Assembly (NCBI GenBank): GCA_002255935.1
Contig: NKIO01000001.1
Location: 124,001-188,000, forward strand
Source of the DNA: Comamonadaceae bacterium PBBC2
GTDB taxonomy: Bacteria; Pseudomonadota; Gammaproteobacteria; Burkholderiales; Burkholderiaceae_C
DNA length: 64,000 nt
Reading direction: 5' to 3'
In this document: positions 9,099-18,574 of the stretch, one piece after another
Position numbering within the stretch: the first letter of the stretch is position 1
Layout: every line of letters starts with the position of its first letter
Program-made: the position numbers and the translations under genes
Notes under the pieces: generated by a model
Told to the model about the DNA's origin: nothing
Seen by the model: the letters and a program-made list of their open reading frames with translations, nothing else
Database searches by the model: none

Positions 9099-12000
9099 AT
9101 GCCGCTAGCCCCCGACCCAAGCCTGTCGCGGCACCACGTAACGCGCAGGGCCGTTGGGGATGCACGGCGCACGCTGCTGTGGCCGGTGATTATTTTGTTC
9201 ATCGGCAGCGCGCTGTCGGTACTCGCCACCCTGTATGTGCAACGGGTCGTTCAGCAGGATGCCCAGGCGCGGTTTGCGGCCCAGGTCGACCGCATTCAAA
9301 GCGAGATCGAAGAGAGTTTTGAACGCCCTCAGCACGCGCTGAATGGCTTGGTGGGCTTCTACAACGCTACGCGGTCGGTGGGGCGCAAAGAGTTTGATGC
9401 CTACTGGGAGTTTCGCAACATCGACCGTGAATTTCCCGGTGTTCGCAGTTTTGGTTTCATTCAACCCGTATTGCGGGAAAACCTGGCGGCCTTTGTGGCG
9501 GCGGCCAGCGCGGATGGACTCAGCGAATACAAAGTCAGAACCCAAGGCGATGACCCTGAGCTTTTTTTGGTCCGGCACATGGCATCCGCCGTGGACAACA
9601 AGGCGGCCCTGGGCATTGATCTGAATGTAGAGAAGGTGCGCCGCGCCGCTATCACCGAGGCCATTCAATCTGGCACAGCCGTGCTGTCGGGTGCTATCCA
9701 GTTGGGCCTGCCCGATGGGCAGCGCAAACCAGGCTTCCTTTTGATGCAACCGGTCTACCGCAGCGGTGCCGACCCCAAGACTTTTGCGCAGCGCCGCGCG
9801 GCGTTAGTGGGCTTGGTCTACGGCGCGATTGTGATGGACGAGCTCATAGGGCGCAGCACCCAAACGGCCGATGGGTTCACCGAGTTTCAGATCTTTGATG
9901 GCGCACCGCACAGCAACGACAACCGTGTTTTTAGTTCGCTAAAAGCGCATGCGGAAAACTACCCGCCCTTTTCGGGCAAGCGCGGCCTGGAAATTGCCGG
10001 GCGAACCCTGGACCTGGAGGTGGTCAGCACACCGGCGTTTGCCGCATCGCTGGATGATTCACGCCCCGCTTTGGTGGGCAGCGTGGCCCTGCTGCTCACC
10101 CTGTTGGCCACGATGGGGGTATGGCAATTGACACGCGGCCGTGCGCTGGCCGAGCGCCAGGCCCACCGGGTGTCGGCCGAGAATGACCGCCTGGCCAAGG
10201 TGGTGCAGCTCACCAATAACTCGGTGGTGATCACCGATGCGCAGGGCCATATTGAATGGGTGAACCCCGCCTTTAGCAAGCTCAGCGGCTTTAGCCTGAA
10301 GGAGGCCTATGGCAAGAATGCTGCCGAACTGCGAGGTACGCAGTCGTCGGACCCAGCCGCCTTTGCCACCATTCAGCAAGCAATCGCCCAGGGTGAAGAC
10401 GCACGCGTGCAGACCCACAATTTGGGCCGCGACGGACAAGACTATTGGCTAGACCAGGACATTCAGGTTTTGCGCGATGAGCACAACCAAGTCTCGGGTT
10501 ACATGGCCATTGAGACCGACATCACCGCCGAGAAGCGCGCAGGCGAGACGCTGGCTGCGGCCCTGATGGAAACCGCCGCGTTGATGAACACCATCAACAT
10601 CCACAGCATCGTGTCTGAGGCCGATTTGGCGGGCCAAATCACCCATGTCAACAATGCGTTTGAGCTGATTGGCGGCTACAGCCGCGCAGAGCTGCTGGGG
10701 CGCAACCACCGTATCGTCAATTCCGGGCTGCACCCGGCCGAGTTTTGGGAAGAGATGTGGAGCACCATTGCCAGCGGCCAACCCTGGCGCGCAGAGGTTT
10801 GCAACCGCGACAAAAGCGGCAAGCTGTATTGGGTAGACAGCCTGATTGCGCCGTTTGTGGATGCGCAGGGCAAGGTGGTGAAATATGTGTCCATTTGCAC
10901 CGACATTACGGCGGCCAAACGCTACCAAACATCCCTACATGAGGCGCGCGCCAAAGCCGAAGAAGCCACCCGCAGCAAGGGCCAATTTTTGGCGAATATG
11001 AGCCACGAGATTCGCACCCCCATGAATGCGATCTTGGGCATGCTGAGCTTGCTGCAAAAGACCGATCTGAACAACCGCCAGGCAGACTACGCCAACAAGA
11101 CCGAAGGTGCCGCGCGCTCGCTGCTGGGCTTGCTCAATGACATTCTGGATTTCTCCAAGGTGGAGGCCGGCAAGATGAGCCTGGACGTGCAGCCCTTCCG
11201 GCTGGACCGGCTCTTGCGCGACTTGTCGGTGGTGCTGTCCTCCAATGTCGGCACCAAGAGTGTGGAGGTCTTGTTCGACATCGACCCCAAGGTGCCCAAG
11301 CTCTTGCTGGGCGATGCGCTACGGCTGCAGCAGGTGCTGATCAATTTGGGGGGCAATGCGGTCAAATTTACGGCGCAAGGCCAGGTGGTGATTTCGATCC
11401 GCCAAGCCAGCGGCGATGCCCCGCCAGACACGCTGCTGTTTGCCGTGCAAGACTCCGGCATTGGCATCGCCCCTGAGAATCAGGAACACATCTTCAGTGG
11501 TTTTTCTCAGGCCGAGGCGTCTACATCGCGCCGCTTTGGTGGCACCGGCTTGGGGCTGGCCATCAGCCAGCGCCTGGTGGCGGTGATGGGCGGCCAATTG
11601 CAATTGGCCAGCGCCCTGGGCCAGGGCAGCACCTTCAGTTTTGCGATTGCGCTGCCACAGGTGCAAGAGCAAATGGCAGCTGCAGATTTGCAACTGGAAC
11701 CAACACCCCCGATAGAGCCCCGCCATGTGCTGGTGGTAGACGACAACCCGATCGCGGGCCAGTTGATGGTGGCCATGGCGCACAGCTGGAACTGGACGGC
11801 TGACCTGGTTGGCAGTGGCGAAGAAGCCGTGCAACGCATCCGCGCCAGCATGGGGTCCGGGGCGGCCTTTCCCTACCACGTGGTTTTTCTGGATTGGCAA
11901 ATGGGCGCGGGCATGGACGGCTGGGAGACGGCGCGCCAGCTGCGCGCGCTGACCCAGGGGCTGGATGGCCCCAAGCCCACCCTGATCATGGTCACCGCAC

Positions 12001-13274
12001 ACGGGCGTGAGACGCTGTCGCAGCGCACCCACGAAGAACAAAGTTGGCTGAATGGCTTCTTGGTCAAACCCGTGACCGCCTCCATGCTGCTAGATGCCGT
12101 GGTGGATTCCCAATCGGCCGAGTCATCGCAATCCGGGCTGCGCCAAGCGGCCCGGGGCGCGAGCCAGCGTCGGCTCAATGGCCTGCGCCTGCTGGTGGTG
12201 GAAGACAACCTGATCAACCAACAGGTGGCCGAAGAGCTTTTGAATTCAGAAGGCGCTTTGGTGTCCTTGGCCGCCAACGGCCAATTGGGTGTAGAGGCCG
12301 TTTTGGCAGCCGACCCGCAATTTGATGCCGTGCTGATGGATCTGCAAATGCCGGTGCTCGACGGCTATGCCGCCACCCGTGTTTTGCGCACGACCCATGG
12401 CATGAGTAAGCTGCCCATCATCGCCATGACGGCCAACGCCATGGCCTCCGACCGCGAAGCCTGTTTGCAAGCCGGTATGAATGACCATATCGGCAAGCCC
12501 TTTGACTTGAATCAGCTGGTGACCCTGCTGCGCAGCTACACGCAGACACCCGTAAGTGCCCCTCCCAGCGGCTTGCCCCTGCAGCCACCTGCATCACCAC
12601 CCTCCTCTACTGCAAAGTCTGATCTGCCGCCAACCCCAGGCGTGGAGCTAGAGCAAGCCTTGGCGCGCTTGTCGGGGATGCAATCTTTGTATGTGCGGGC
12701 CGCCCGCGATTTTGTGTTGTCCATGGCCGATGCCCCGCAGAGCTTGCAAGCCGCATGGGCGCGCCATGCCTTTGACGAAGCCACCACGCAAATGCACACC
12801 ATCAAAGGCAATGCTGGCACCCTGGGTTTGCCAGCGTTGGCAGCCGAGGCGGGCCGCCTGGAGACGCTCTGCCGCCAGCAGACCACCCCAGGTGCCGCAG
12901 CGAACGCCAACCCGCTAGACGGCGTGACCGACACTTTTGCGCAAGTGCTGCACACCAGCCTGGCGGCTCTGCAGCAGGCCATTGAGGTGCTGGAGCCGCC
13001 TGTGGCACCCGCCGCGTCAACGCAGCCCACTGCGGGGAACATGGGCACGGTGCAGGTCAGGCAAGACGACACCCAGCACCGGGCGCTTCAAGCTGCTTTG
13101 GCAGAGCTTGCGCCACTGCTTGCAGCCTCTGATTTGACCGCATTGGAGCGCTTTACAGCGCTGCGCCCTGCACTGGCATACCTGCCAACGGGCCAACTGG
13201 CTCCGCTAGAGGCCGCGCTGCAAAGCCTGGAGTTGGATCAAGCCCATGCGCTGTGTGTGGCGCTGCAAACTTAA
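9099..13274 (+). CDS. hybrid sensor histidine kinase (CHASE, two PAS, HisKA, HATPase_c, two REC, Hpt)
   Basis: N-terminal TM plus CHASE; FLANMSHEIRTPMNAILG H-box; GTGLGLAIS G2 box; two receiver domains (VVDDNP.., VVEDNLINQ..); HTIKGNAGTLG Hpt. Confidence 0.95.
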   Translation: MPLAPDPSLSRHHVTRRAVGDARRTLLWPVIILFIGSALSVLATLYVQRVVQQDAQARFAAQVDRIQSEIEESFERPQHALNGLVGFYNATRSVGRKEFDAYWEFRNIDREFPGVRSFGFIQPVLRENLAAFVAAASADGLSEYKVRTQGDDPELFLVRHMASAVDNKAALGIDLNVEKVRRAAITEAIQSGTAVLSGAIQLGLPDGQRKPGFLLMQPVYRSGADPKTFAQRRAALVGLVYGAIVMDELIGRSTQTADGFTEFQIFDGAPHSNDNRVFSSLKAHAENYPPFSGKRGLEIAGRTLDLEVVSTPAFAASLDDSRPALVGSVALLLTLLATMGVWQLTRGRALAERQAHRVSAENDRLAKVVQLTNNSVVITDAQGHIEWVNPAFSKLSGFSLKEAYGKNAAELRGTQSSDPAAFATIQQAIAQGEDARVQTHNLGRDGQDYWLDQDIQVLRDEHNQVSGYMAIETDITAEKRAGETLAAALMETAALMNTINIHSIVSEADLAGQITHVNNAFELIGGYSRAELLGRNHRIVNSGLHPAEFWEEMWSTIASGQPWRAEVCNRDKSGKLYWVDSLIAPFVDAQGKVVKYVSICTDITAAKRYQTSLHEARAKAEEATRSKGQFLANMSHEIRTPMNAILGMLSLLQKTDLNNRQADYANKTEGAARSLLGLLNDILDFSKVEAGKMSLDVQPFRLDRLLRDLSVVLSSNVGTKSVEVLFDIDPKVPKLLLGDALRLQQVLINLGGNAVKFTAQGQVVISIRQASGDAPPDTLLFAVQDSGIGIAPENQEHIFSGFSQAEASTSRRFGGTGLGLAISQRLVAVMGGQLQLASALGQGSTFSFAIALPQVQEQMAAADLQLEPTPPIEPRHVLVVDDNPIAGQLMVAMAHSWNWTADLVGSGEEAVQRIRASMGSGAAFPYHVVFLDWQMGAGMDGWETARQLRALTQGLDGPKPTLIMVTAHGRETLSQRTHEEQSWLNGFLVKPVTASMLLDAVVDSQSAESSQSGLRQAARGASQRRLNGLRLLVVEDNLINQQVAEELLNSEGALVSLAANGQLGVEAVLAADPQFDAVLMDLQMPVLDGYAATRVLRTTHGMSKLPIIAMTANAMASDREACLQAGMNDHIGKPFDLNQLVTLLRSYTQTPVSAPPSGLPLQPPASPPSSTAKSDLPPTPGVELEQALARLSGMQSLYVRAARDFVLSMADAPQSLQAAWARHAFDEATTQMHTIKGNAGTLGLPALAAEAGRLETLCRQQTTPGAAANANPLDGVTDTFAQVLHTSLAALQQAIEVLEPPVAPAASTQPTAGNMGTVQVRQDDTQHRALQAALAELAPLLAASDLTALERFTALRPALAYLPTGQLAPLEAALQSLELDQAHALCVALQT

Positions 13275-13900
13275 GCGCTGGGTGGCTTAGGGTGTGAGGG
13301 GGCCGCGTTGGCATTGGCGTCCGCGTCCGCATTCGTGACCTGAATGCCCCAGCGCGCCATGGCGGCATCGTCTGCCACCCGCGCATCCACCCAATGGCTG
13401 CCTTGCAACGTGGCCTCTTTCTTCCAAAACGGTGCTTGGGTTTTCAGGTAGTCCATCAAAAACTCGCAGGCCTGAAAGCTCTGCCCCCGGTGCGCCGAGG
13501 TCACCGCCACCAACACAATCTGGTCGCTAGGCTGCAGCAGCCCCACGCGGTGCACCACACGGGCTCCAAAAATATCAAAGCGCGCATGTGCCGCATCGAT
13601 CATGGCCTCAATAGAGCGCTCCGTCATGCCCGGGTAATGCTCCAGCTCCAACGAGAGAATGCTGGGTTCAACAGCGGGGAGCGTGGGGGCCATCGTTTCG
13701 CCGCCGGGCCGCCCCAAGGCGAAATGCGCCCCCTCGGGGGGCAGCGAACCACGCGCAGCGGGGAGTGTGGGGGCCATCTCTCTGTCGCGAACGGTGCCCA
13801 CAAAACTGCACACCGCCCCCACCCGGCGGTCGCCCGCACGCAGCGCAGCAATCTCCGCCGAGACATCAAAATCTGCCGTTTGAATCGAGACGCGTACCAT
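13271..13900 (-). CDS. moaE: molybdopterin synthase catalytic subunit with repeat-encoded insertion
   Basis: VGAVCSFVGTVRD...LELEHYPGMTERSIEAM...VHRVGLLQPSDQIVLVAVTSAHR; about 39 aa extra (MAPTLPAARGSLPPEGAHFALGRPGGETMAPTLPAVEPS) after GTVRDRE. Confidence 0.92.
   Translation of the reverse strand: MVRVSIQTADFDVSAEIAALRAGDRRVGAVCSFVGTVRDREMAPTLPAARGSLPPEGAHFALGRPGGETMAPTLPAVEPSILSLELEHYPGMTERSIEAMIDAAHARFDIFGARVVHRVGLLQPSDQIVLVAVTSAHRGQSFQACEFLMDYLKTQAPFWKKEATLQGSHWVDARVADDAAMARWGIQVTNADADANANAAPSHPKPPSA
13674..13777. repeat. family B GC-rich repeat inside moaE, flanked by 21-nt direct repeats gcggggag[c/t]gtgggggccatc
   Basis: Shares ccgggccgccccaagg / ggggggcagcga / gcgcagcgg / gtgggggcc with 53308..53459. 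Confidence 0.8.
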
Positions 13901-13920
13901 GCCAGTCCTATGCGAAATCA

Positions 13921-13970
13921 GGCTGTAAAGCCCATGGATAGTGCGGGAGCAGCTACCAACTTCATAGCAA
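13921..13970 (-). repeat. family A dispersed repeat (core 13935-13954), moaD/moaE gap
   Basis: cccatggatagtgcgggagcagctaccaacttcatagc. Confidence 0.85.
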
Positions 13971-13978
13971 GCAGCACT

Positions 13979-14242
13979 TTAGCCACCAGTAACTGGCGGA
14001 AAGAATGCGACCTCGGCTCCCTGCGACAAGGGGGCCGATTCACTACACAGCACTTGGTTGAGCGCCATGCGCACCGCACGGCCCTGGCCCAGGCTTTCCG
14101 CGTGTTGGGCATCCAAGGCCATCAGCTCGGCACGCAGTTGCCCCACCGTAGTCGCCTGGGTTTCAAAGTCCACGGGGCCCACCCCCAGGGATTCGCGCAG
14201 AGAGGCAAAGTATTTCACCCGCACCCGAATGCTATGTGTCAT
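13979..14242 (-). CDS. moaD: molybdopterin synthase sulfur carrier subunit
   Basis: Ubiquitin-like 87 aa ending in GG (FFPPVTGG). Confidence 0.92.
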   Translation of the reverse strand: MTHSIRVRVKYFASLRESLGVGPVDFETQATTVGQLRAELMALDAQHAESLGQGRAVRMALNQVLCSESAPLSQGAEVAFFPPVTGG

Positions 14243-15582
14243 GACAGGAGATCTGCAAAGGATAAAAACTGCACGGTATCACCTGGCGCAATGGTTTGCC
14301 CGCTGGGGTTATCCACCACGCCATCGCCCCACACGGCAGACGTCAGCACGCCCGAGCTTTGGTTGGGGAACAAATCCAGCCCACCCGCCGCATTGCGCCG
14401 CACCCGCAAGAACTCACGCCGCCGATCCGCCTTGGGCCAGGCAAAATCCGCGCGCACGGGTGTAGCAAACGCAGTGGAAGGGCTTTGCCCCTGCAAGGCC
14501 TGCAAAAACGGCCGCACCAGCAGCAAAAAGGTCACAAAACTGGACACCGGGTTACCCGGTAGGCCGATGAAATGACAAAACTCCGTTCCGGCTGAGCACG
14601 CCGAAGCCGGTGTGAGTCCTTCGACCCCTTCGACGGGGCTCAGGACAGGCGGCTCAGAGCGAGCGGTGGTGTGGATACGCCCATGCGCAAAAGGCTTGCC
14701 GGGCTTGATGGCGATTTGCCACAGATCGAGCTGGCCCAGCGCCTGCACTGCGGGTTTGATGTGGTCTTCTTCACCCACCGACACGCCGCCGCTGGTCAGG
14801 ATCAGGTCGTGGTGGGCGGCAGCATCGCGCAGCGCGGCCACCGTGGCGTCCAGCTTGTCGGGCACGATGCCCAGGTCCGTGACCTCGGCTCCCATGCGGC
14901 GCAGCAGCGCACTCAAAAAGAAGCGGTTGGAGTTGTAAATGGCACCGGGCTGCATGTCTTGCGGCGCGCGGGTGCCGGGCATCACCAGCTCGTCGCCGGT
15001 TGAAAATAAGGCCACACGCGGGCGGCGCGCCACGCTTAAGCTTGCCATGCCGATGCTGGCCGCCAAGCCCAGTTCGGCAGGCCCCAGGCGCTGGCCGCGC
15101 GACAGCACTACGGCGTCACGGCTCACGTCTTCACCGGCACGGCGGATATTTTGGCCTGGCGTGGGCGGCTGGTTCACGATCACCTGGGACGCGGTGCCCT
15201 GTCCATCCGGCGCGGCCACGGCAGTGCAATCCTCTTGCATGACCACAGCATCGGCCCCCGCAGGCACCACGGCCCCGGTAAAAATGCGCGCCGCAGTGCC
15301 AAGGGTCAGGGCCTCAGCCCCGCCGCCCGCGGCAATGCGCTGGGACACGGTGAGCGCCGTGCACAATGCCATCACATCCGCACAGCGAATGGCATAACCG
15401 TCCATGGCGCTGTTGTCGTGCGCGGGCACTTGCAGTTCTGACACCACGTCTTGCGCCAGCACGCGGCCATCGGCCTCCATCGTGGGGACCTGCTCTGCCC
15501 GGCCCAGCGGCGCAGCCGTGGCCAGCAATTGCGCCAAGGCATCGTCCAGGCTTAACAGAGGTGGGCGGCCAGGTGAATTCAT
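14239..15582 (-). CDS. moeA: molybdopterin molybdenumtransferase MoeA, with repeat-encoded insertion
   Basis: DNSAMDGYAIR, TSGGVSVGEEDHIK, FIGLPGNPVSSF; extra segment HTTARSEPPVLSPVEGVEGLTPASACSAGTEFC between KPFAHGRI and HFIGLPGNPVS. Confidence 0.95.
   Translation of the reverse strand: MNSPGRPPLLSLDDALAQLLATAAPLGRAEQVPTMEADGRVLAQDVVSELQVPAHDNSAMDGYAIRCADVMALCTALTVSQRIAAGGGAEALTLGTAARIFTGAVVPAGADAVVMQEDCTAVAAPDGQGTASQVIVNQPPTPGQNIRRAGEDVSRDAVVLSRGQRLGPAELGLAASIGMASLSVARRPRVALFSTGDELVMPGTRAPQDMQPGAIYNSNRFFLSALLRRMGAEVTDLGIVPDKLDATVAALRDAAAHHDLILTSGGVSVGEEDHIKPAVQALGQLDLWQIAIKPGKPFAHGRIHTTARSEPPVLSPVEGVEGLTPASACSAGTEFCHFIGLPGNPVSSFVTFLLLVRPFLQALQGQSPSTAFATPVRADFAWPKADRRREFLRVRRNAAGGLDLFPNQSSGVLTSAVWGDGVVDNPSGQTIAPGDTVQFLSFADLLS
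14578..14676. repeat. family D repeat (gtccttcgaccccttcgacggggctcaggac) inside moeA
   Basis: Imperfect inverted repeat of the ctgagcccgtcgaagg class seen dispersed in many proteobacteria; read in frame. Confidence 0.6.
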
Positions 15583-15642
15583 AGCGCTACTCTTTTCATA
15601 GCTGCTCCCGCACTATCCACGGCCTCAATGCCCGATTTCATA
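15583..15642 (+). repeat. family A dispersed repeat (core 15600-15619), thrC/moeA gap
   Basis: agcgctactcttttcatagctgctcccgcactatccacggcctcaatgcccgattt. Confidence 0.85.
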
Positions 15643-15643
15643 C

Positions 15644-17164
15644 TTATTTAGCGCATTCCGCCACGATCAGCGCCTGAATCGCTTTCACGTCGGCGTCCAT
15701 CACCAGCACGCGTTTGGGCAGGGCTTCAATGCCCTCAAACTTGGCCGGCCGGTCCGGCTCGCGGCCCAGAGCTTGCACAATCGTTTCGGCAAACTTGATC
15801 GGTAGCGCGGTTTCCAAAACGATCATCGGCACCGTCGCTGTGCGGTGCTGGTGCGCCACCTTCAGGCCATCGGCCGTGTGGGTGTCGATGATGAGCGCAT
15901 GCTGGTTCCAGGTGGCGCGGATGGTGTCGATGCGGTCGGCGTGGGTGCTCTTGCCGCTGACAAAGCCGTAGCGCGTGGCAGCCTGCGCGAACGCAGGGTC
16001 AGCGCTCAGGTCAAACTGGCCCGTTGTGGCCAGGCCCTCGCCAAACAGCGCCTTCACACGCGCGCCATCACGGCCCAGCAGATCAAACACAAAGCGCTCG
16101 AAGTTGGAGGCTTTGGAAATATCCATCGACGGGCTAGAGGTCTCATGTGTATCGGCGCTGCCGCGCACGCGGTACACACCGGTGCGGAAGAACTCGTCCA
16201 GCACATCGTTCTCATTGGTGGCGATCACCAGTTTTTCGATGGGCAGGCCCATCATGCGGGCCACATGGCCAGCGCACACATTGCCAAAGTTGCCCGAGGG
16301 CACGGTGAAGCTGACCTGGGGCGTGACGGTGGGCTCGCTGCGCGGCATCAGCGCATCGCGCGGGCCGGGGGCCTTGGGCGGCGGTGGCTCAGTGGCCTGC
16401 AGGTAGCCGGCAAAGTAGTAAACCACCTGGGCCAGCAAGCGCGCCCAGTTGATCGAGTTGACGGTACCAATTTTGTATTGGCGCTTGAACTCCAGGTCAT
16501 TGCTCACGGCCTTGACCATGTCCTGGCAATCGTCAAAAACGCCCTTGACGGCAATGTTGTGGATATTGGCGTCCATCAGGCTGAACATCTGAGCCTGCTG
16601 GAAAGCACTCATGCGGCCATACGGGCTGGTCATGAAAACGCGCACACCCTGCTTGCCGCGCATGGCGTATTCGGCCGCGCTGCCGGTGTCGCCACTGGTG
16701 GCACCCAGAATATTCAGCTCTTCGCCCCGGCGCGCCAGCTCGTACTCAAACAAATTGCCCAGCAGCTGCATGGCCATGTCTTTAAAGGCCAGCGTGGGGC
16801 CATTGGACAGGGCTTCCAGGTACAAGCCGGGCTCGCCGAACTTGGCATCCGGCGCTTCCAGCGTCTTCAGGGGCACGATCTGCGGTGTACCAAACACCTC
16901 TTCGGTATACGTCTTCTGGCAAATGGCCTTCAGGTCGGCGGCGGGAATGTCGTCAATGAAAAGCGACAAAATCTCAAACGCCAAGTCGGCATAACCACCG
17001 CTCTCGCCCTTGCGGAAAGTGCGGCGCAGGCGGTTCAGTGCCGCAGCGTCGATTTGCGGGTAGGTTTCGGGCAGATACAAGCCGCCATCGGGGGCCAAGC
17101 CTTCGAGCAGGATTTCGCAGAATTGCTTGCGGTCGGCGTGACCCCGCGTGCTTAGGTATTTCAT
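15644..17164 (-). CDS. thrC: threonine synthase
   Basis: 506 aa; MKYLSTRGHADRKQFCEILLEGLAPDGGLYLPE; SNGPTLAFKDMAMQ; VSFTVPSGNFGNVCAGH. Confidence 0.97.
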   Translation of the reverse strand: MKYLSTRGHADRKQFCEILLEGLAPDGGLYLPETYPQIDAAALNRLRRTFRKGESGGYADLAFEILSLFIDDIPAADLKAICQKTYTEEVFGTPQIVPLKTLEAPDAKFGEPGLYLEALSNGPTLAFKDMAMQLLGNLFEYELARRGEELNILGATSGDTGSAAEYAMRGKQGVRVFMTSPYGRMSAFQQAQMFSLMDANIHNIAVKGVFDDCQDMVKAVSNDLEFKRQYKIGTVNSINWARLLAQVVYYFAGYLQATEPPPPKAPGPRDALMPRSEPTVTPQVSFTVPSGNFGNVCAGHVARMMGLPIEKLVIATNENDVLDEFFRTGVYRVRGSADTHETSSPSMDISKASNFERFVFDLLGRDGARVKALFGEGLATTGQFDLSADPAFAQAATRYGFVSGKSTHADRIDTIRATWNQHALIIDTHTADGLKVAHQHRTATVPMIVLETALPIKFAETIVQALGREPDRPAKFEGIEALPKRVLVMDADVKAIQALIVAECAK

Positions 17165-18513
17165 GCCAACTCTTCCTTGCGGATGCGCACAATCGGTGCC
17201 AACACTGTCGGCAGCGCCTGCATTAGCGCCAGTGCCTTGTCCATGCGCGACTCTTGGCAGGCGTGCGTCAAGATGATCAGGTCGGTCTGGGTGCCGCCCT
17301 CGCCGCTCACCTCATCGGCCTCGCGCTGCAGCATCGCATCAATGCTGATGTCGGCGGACGCCAACAGGCCGGTCACCATGGCCAGCACGCCAGTCTGGTC
17401 GGCCACGCGCAAGCGCAGGTAGTAGCTGGTCACCACATCACCCATCGGCAGCACCGGCGTGTCGCTCATGCTCTGCGGCTGGAAGGCCAAGTGCGGCACG
17501 CGCTGTGCCGCGTTGGCCGTGTGCAGGCGGGCAATGTCCACCAGGTCAGCAATCACGGCGCTGGCGGTGGGCTCGGAGCCCGCGCCTTTGCCGTAGTAGA
17601 GCGTGGTGCCCACGGCATCGCCATTCACCACCACTGCGTTCATCGCGCCCTCCACATTGGCGATCAGGCGCTTGGCCGGAATCAGCGTGGGGTGCACGCG
17701 CAGCTCGATGCCTTCAGTGCCATTGGTCGCGGTGGCTTGCCGACGCTTGGCAATGCCCAAAAGCTTGATGCGGTAGCCCAGTTGCTCGGCGTACTTGATA
17801 TCGGCCGCGCCCAGCTTGGTGATGCCTTCCACATGCGCCTTGTCAAACTGCACCGGAATGCCAAAAGCAATCGCGCTCATCAGCGTGACCTTGTGCGCCG
17901 CGTCCACGCCTTCAATGTCAAAGGTCGGGTCGGCTTCGGCATAACCCAGGCGCTGTGCTTCTTTCAGCACCACGTCAAAGTCCAGGCCCTTGTCGCGCAT
18001 CTCGCTCAAGATGAAATTGGTCGTGCCGTTGATGATGCCGGCGATCCACTGAATGCGGTTAGCCGTCAGGCCTTCGCGCAGCGCCTTGATGATGGGAATA
18101 CCTCCGGCCACAGCGGCTTCAAACATCACCATCACGCCCTTGGCAGAGGCCGCCGCAAAAATCTCGGTGCCGTGCACTGCCAGCAGCGCCTTGTTAGCCG
18201 TGACCACGTGCTTACCGGCAGCAATGGCTTCCATCACGAGCTGCTTGGCAATTCCGTAGCCACCAATGAGTTCGATGACGATGTCGATGTCAGGGTTGGC
18301 AATCACCGCGCGCGCGTCGTTGACCACCTTCACATCCGGGCCGACGATGCTTTGCGCACGCGCCACATCTAGGTCGGCCACCATCGTAATTTCAATCCCC
18401 CGGCCAGCACGCCCTTGAATGTCGTGCTGATTGCGCTGCAGCACATTGAAAGTGCCGGAGCCTACGGTGCCGATGCCTAAGAGGCCTACTTGGATGGGTT
18501 TCATGTCGTTCAA
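17161..18513 (-). CDS. hom: homoserine dehydrogenase
   Basis: 450 aa; GLLGIGTVGSGTFNVL; NANK/GGIPIIKALREGL; C-terminal ACT domain; overlaps thrC start. Confidence 0.97.
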   Translation of the reverse strand: MNDMKPIQVGLLGIGTVGSGTFNVLQRNQHDIQGRAGRGIEITMVADLDVARAQSIVGPDVKVVNDARAVIANPDIDIVIELIGGYGIAKQLVMEAIAAGKHVVTANKALLAVHGTEIFAAASAKGVMVMFEAAVAGGIPIIKALREGLTANRIQWIAGIINGTTNFILSEMRDKGLDFDVVLKEAQRLGYAEADPTFDIEGVDAAHKVTLMSAIAFGIPVQFDKAHVEGITKLGAADIKYAEQLGYRIKLLGIAKRRQATATNGTEGIELRVHPTLIPAKRLIANVEGAMNAVVVNGDAVGTTLYYGKGAGSEPTASAVIADLVDIARLHTANAAQRVPHLAFQPQSMSDTPVLPMGDVVTSYYLRLRVADQTGVLAMVTGLLASADISIDAMLQREADEVSGEGGTQTDLIILTHACQESRMDKALALMQALPTVLAPIVRIRKEELA

Positions 18514-18522
18514 GGTAAAAAT

Positions 18523-18572
18523 TGCGGTTTGAGCTCATGGATAGTGCGGGAGCAGCTATCAAATTCAGAGCA
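18523..18572 (-). repeat. family A dispersed repeat (core 18538-18557), hom/aminotransferase gap
   Basis: gagctcatggatagtgcgggagcagctatcaaattc. Confidence 0.85.
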
Positions 18573-18574
18573 TT

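Noticed and set aside
13290-13335. Simple hexanucleotide-like repeat at the moaE 3' end (NADADANANAA) as phase-variable tract
   Set aside because: Irregular and short, at the extreme C-terminus; no evidence of frame switching.
15845-17155. 436-aa plus-strand ORF
   Set aside because: Antisense to thrC.
17254-18372. 372-aa plus-strand ORF
   Set aside because: Antisense to hom.
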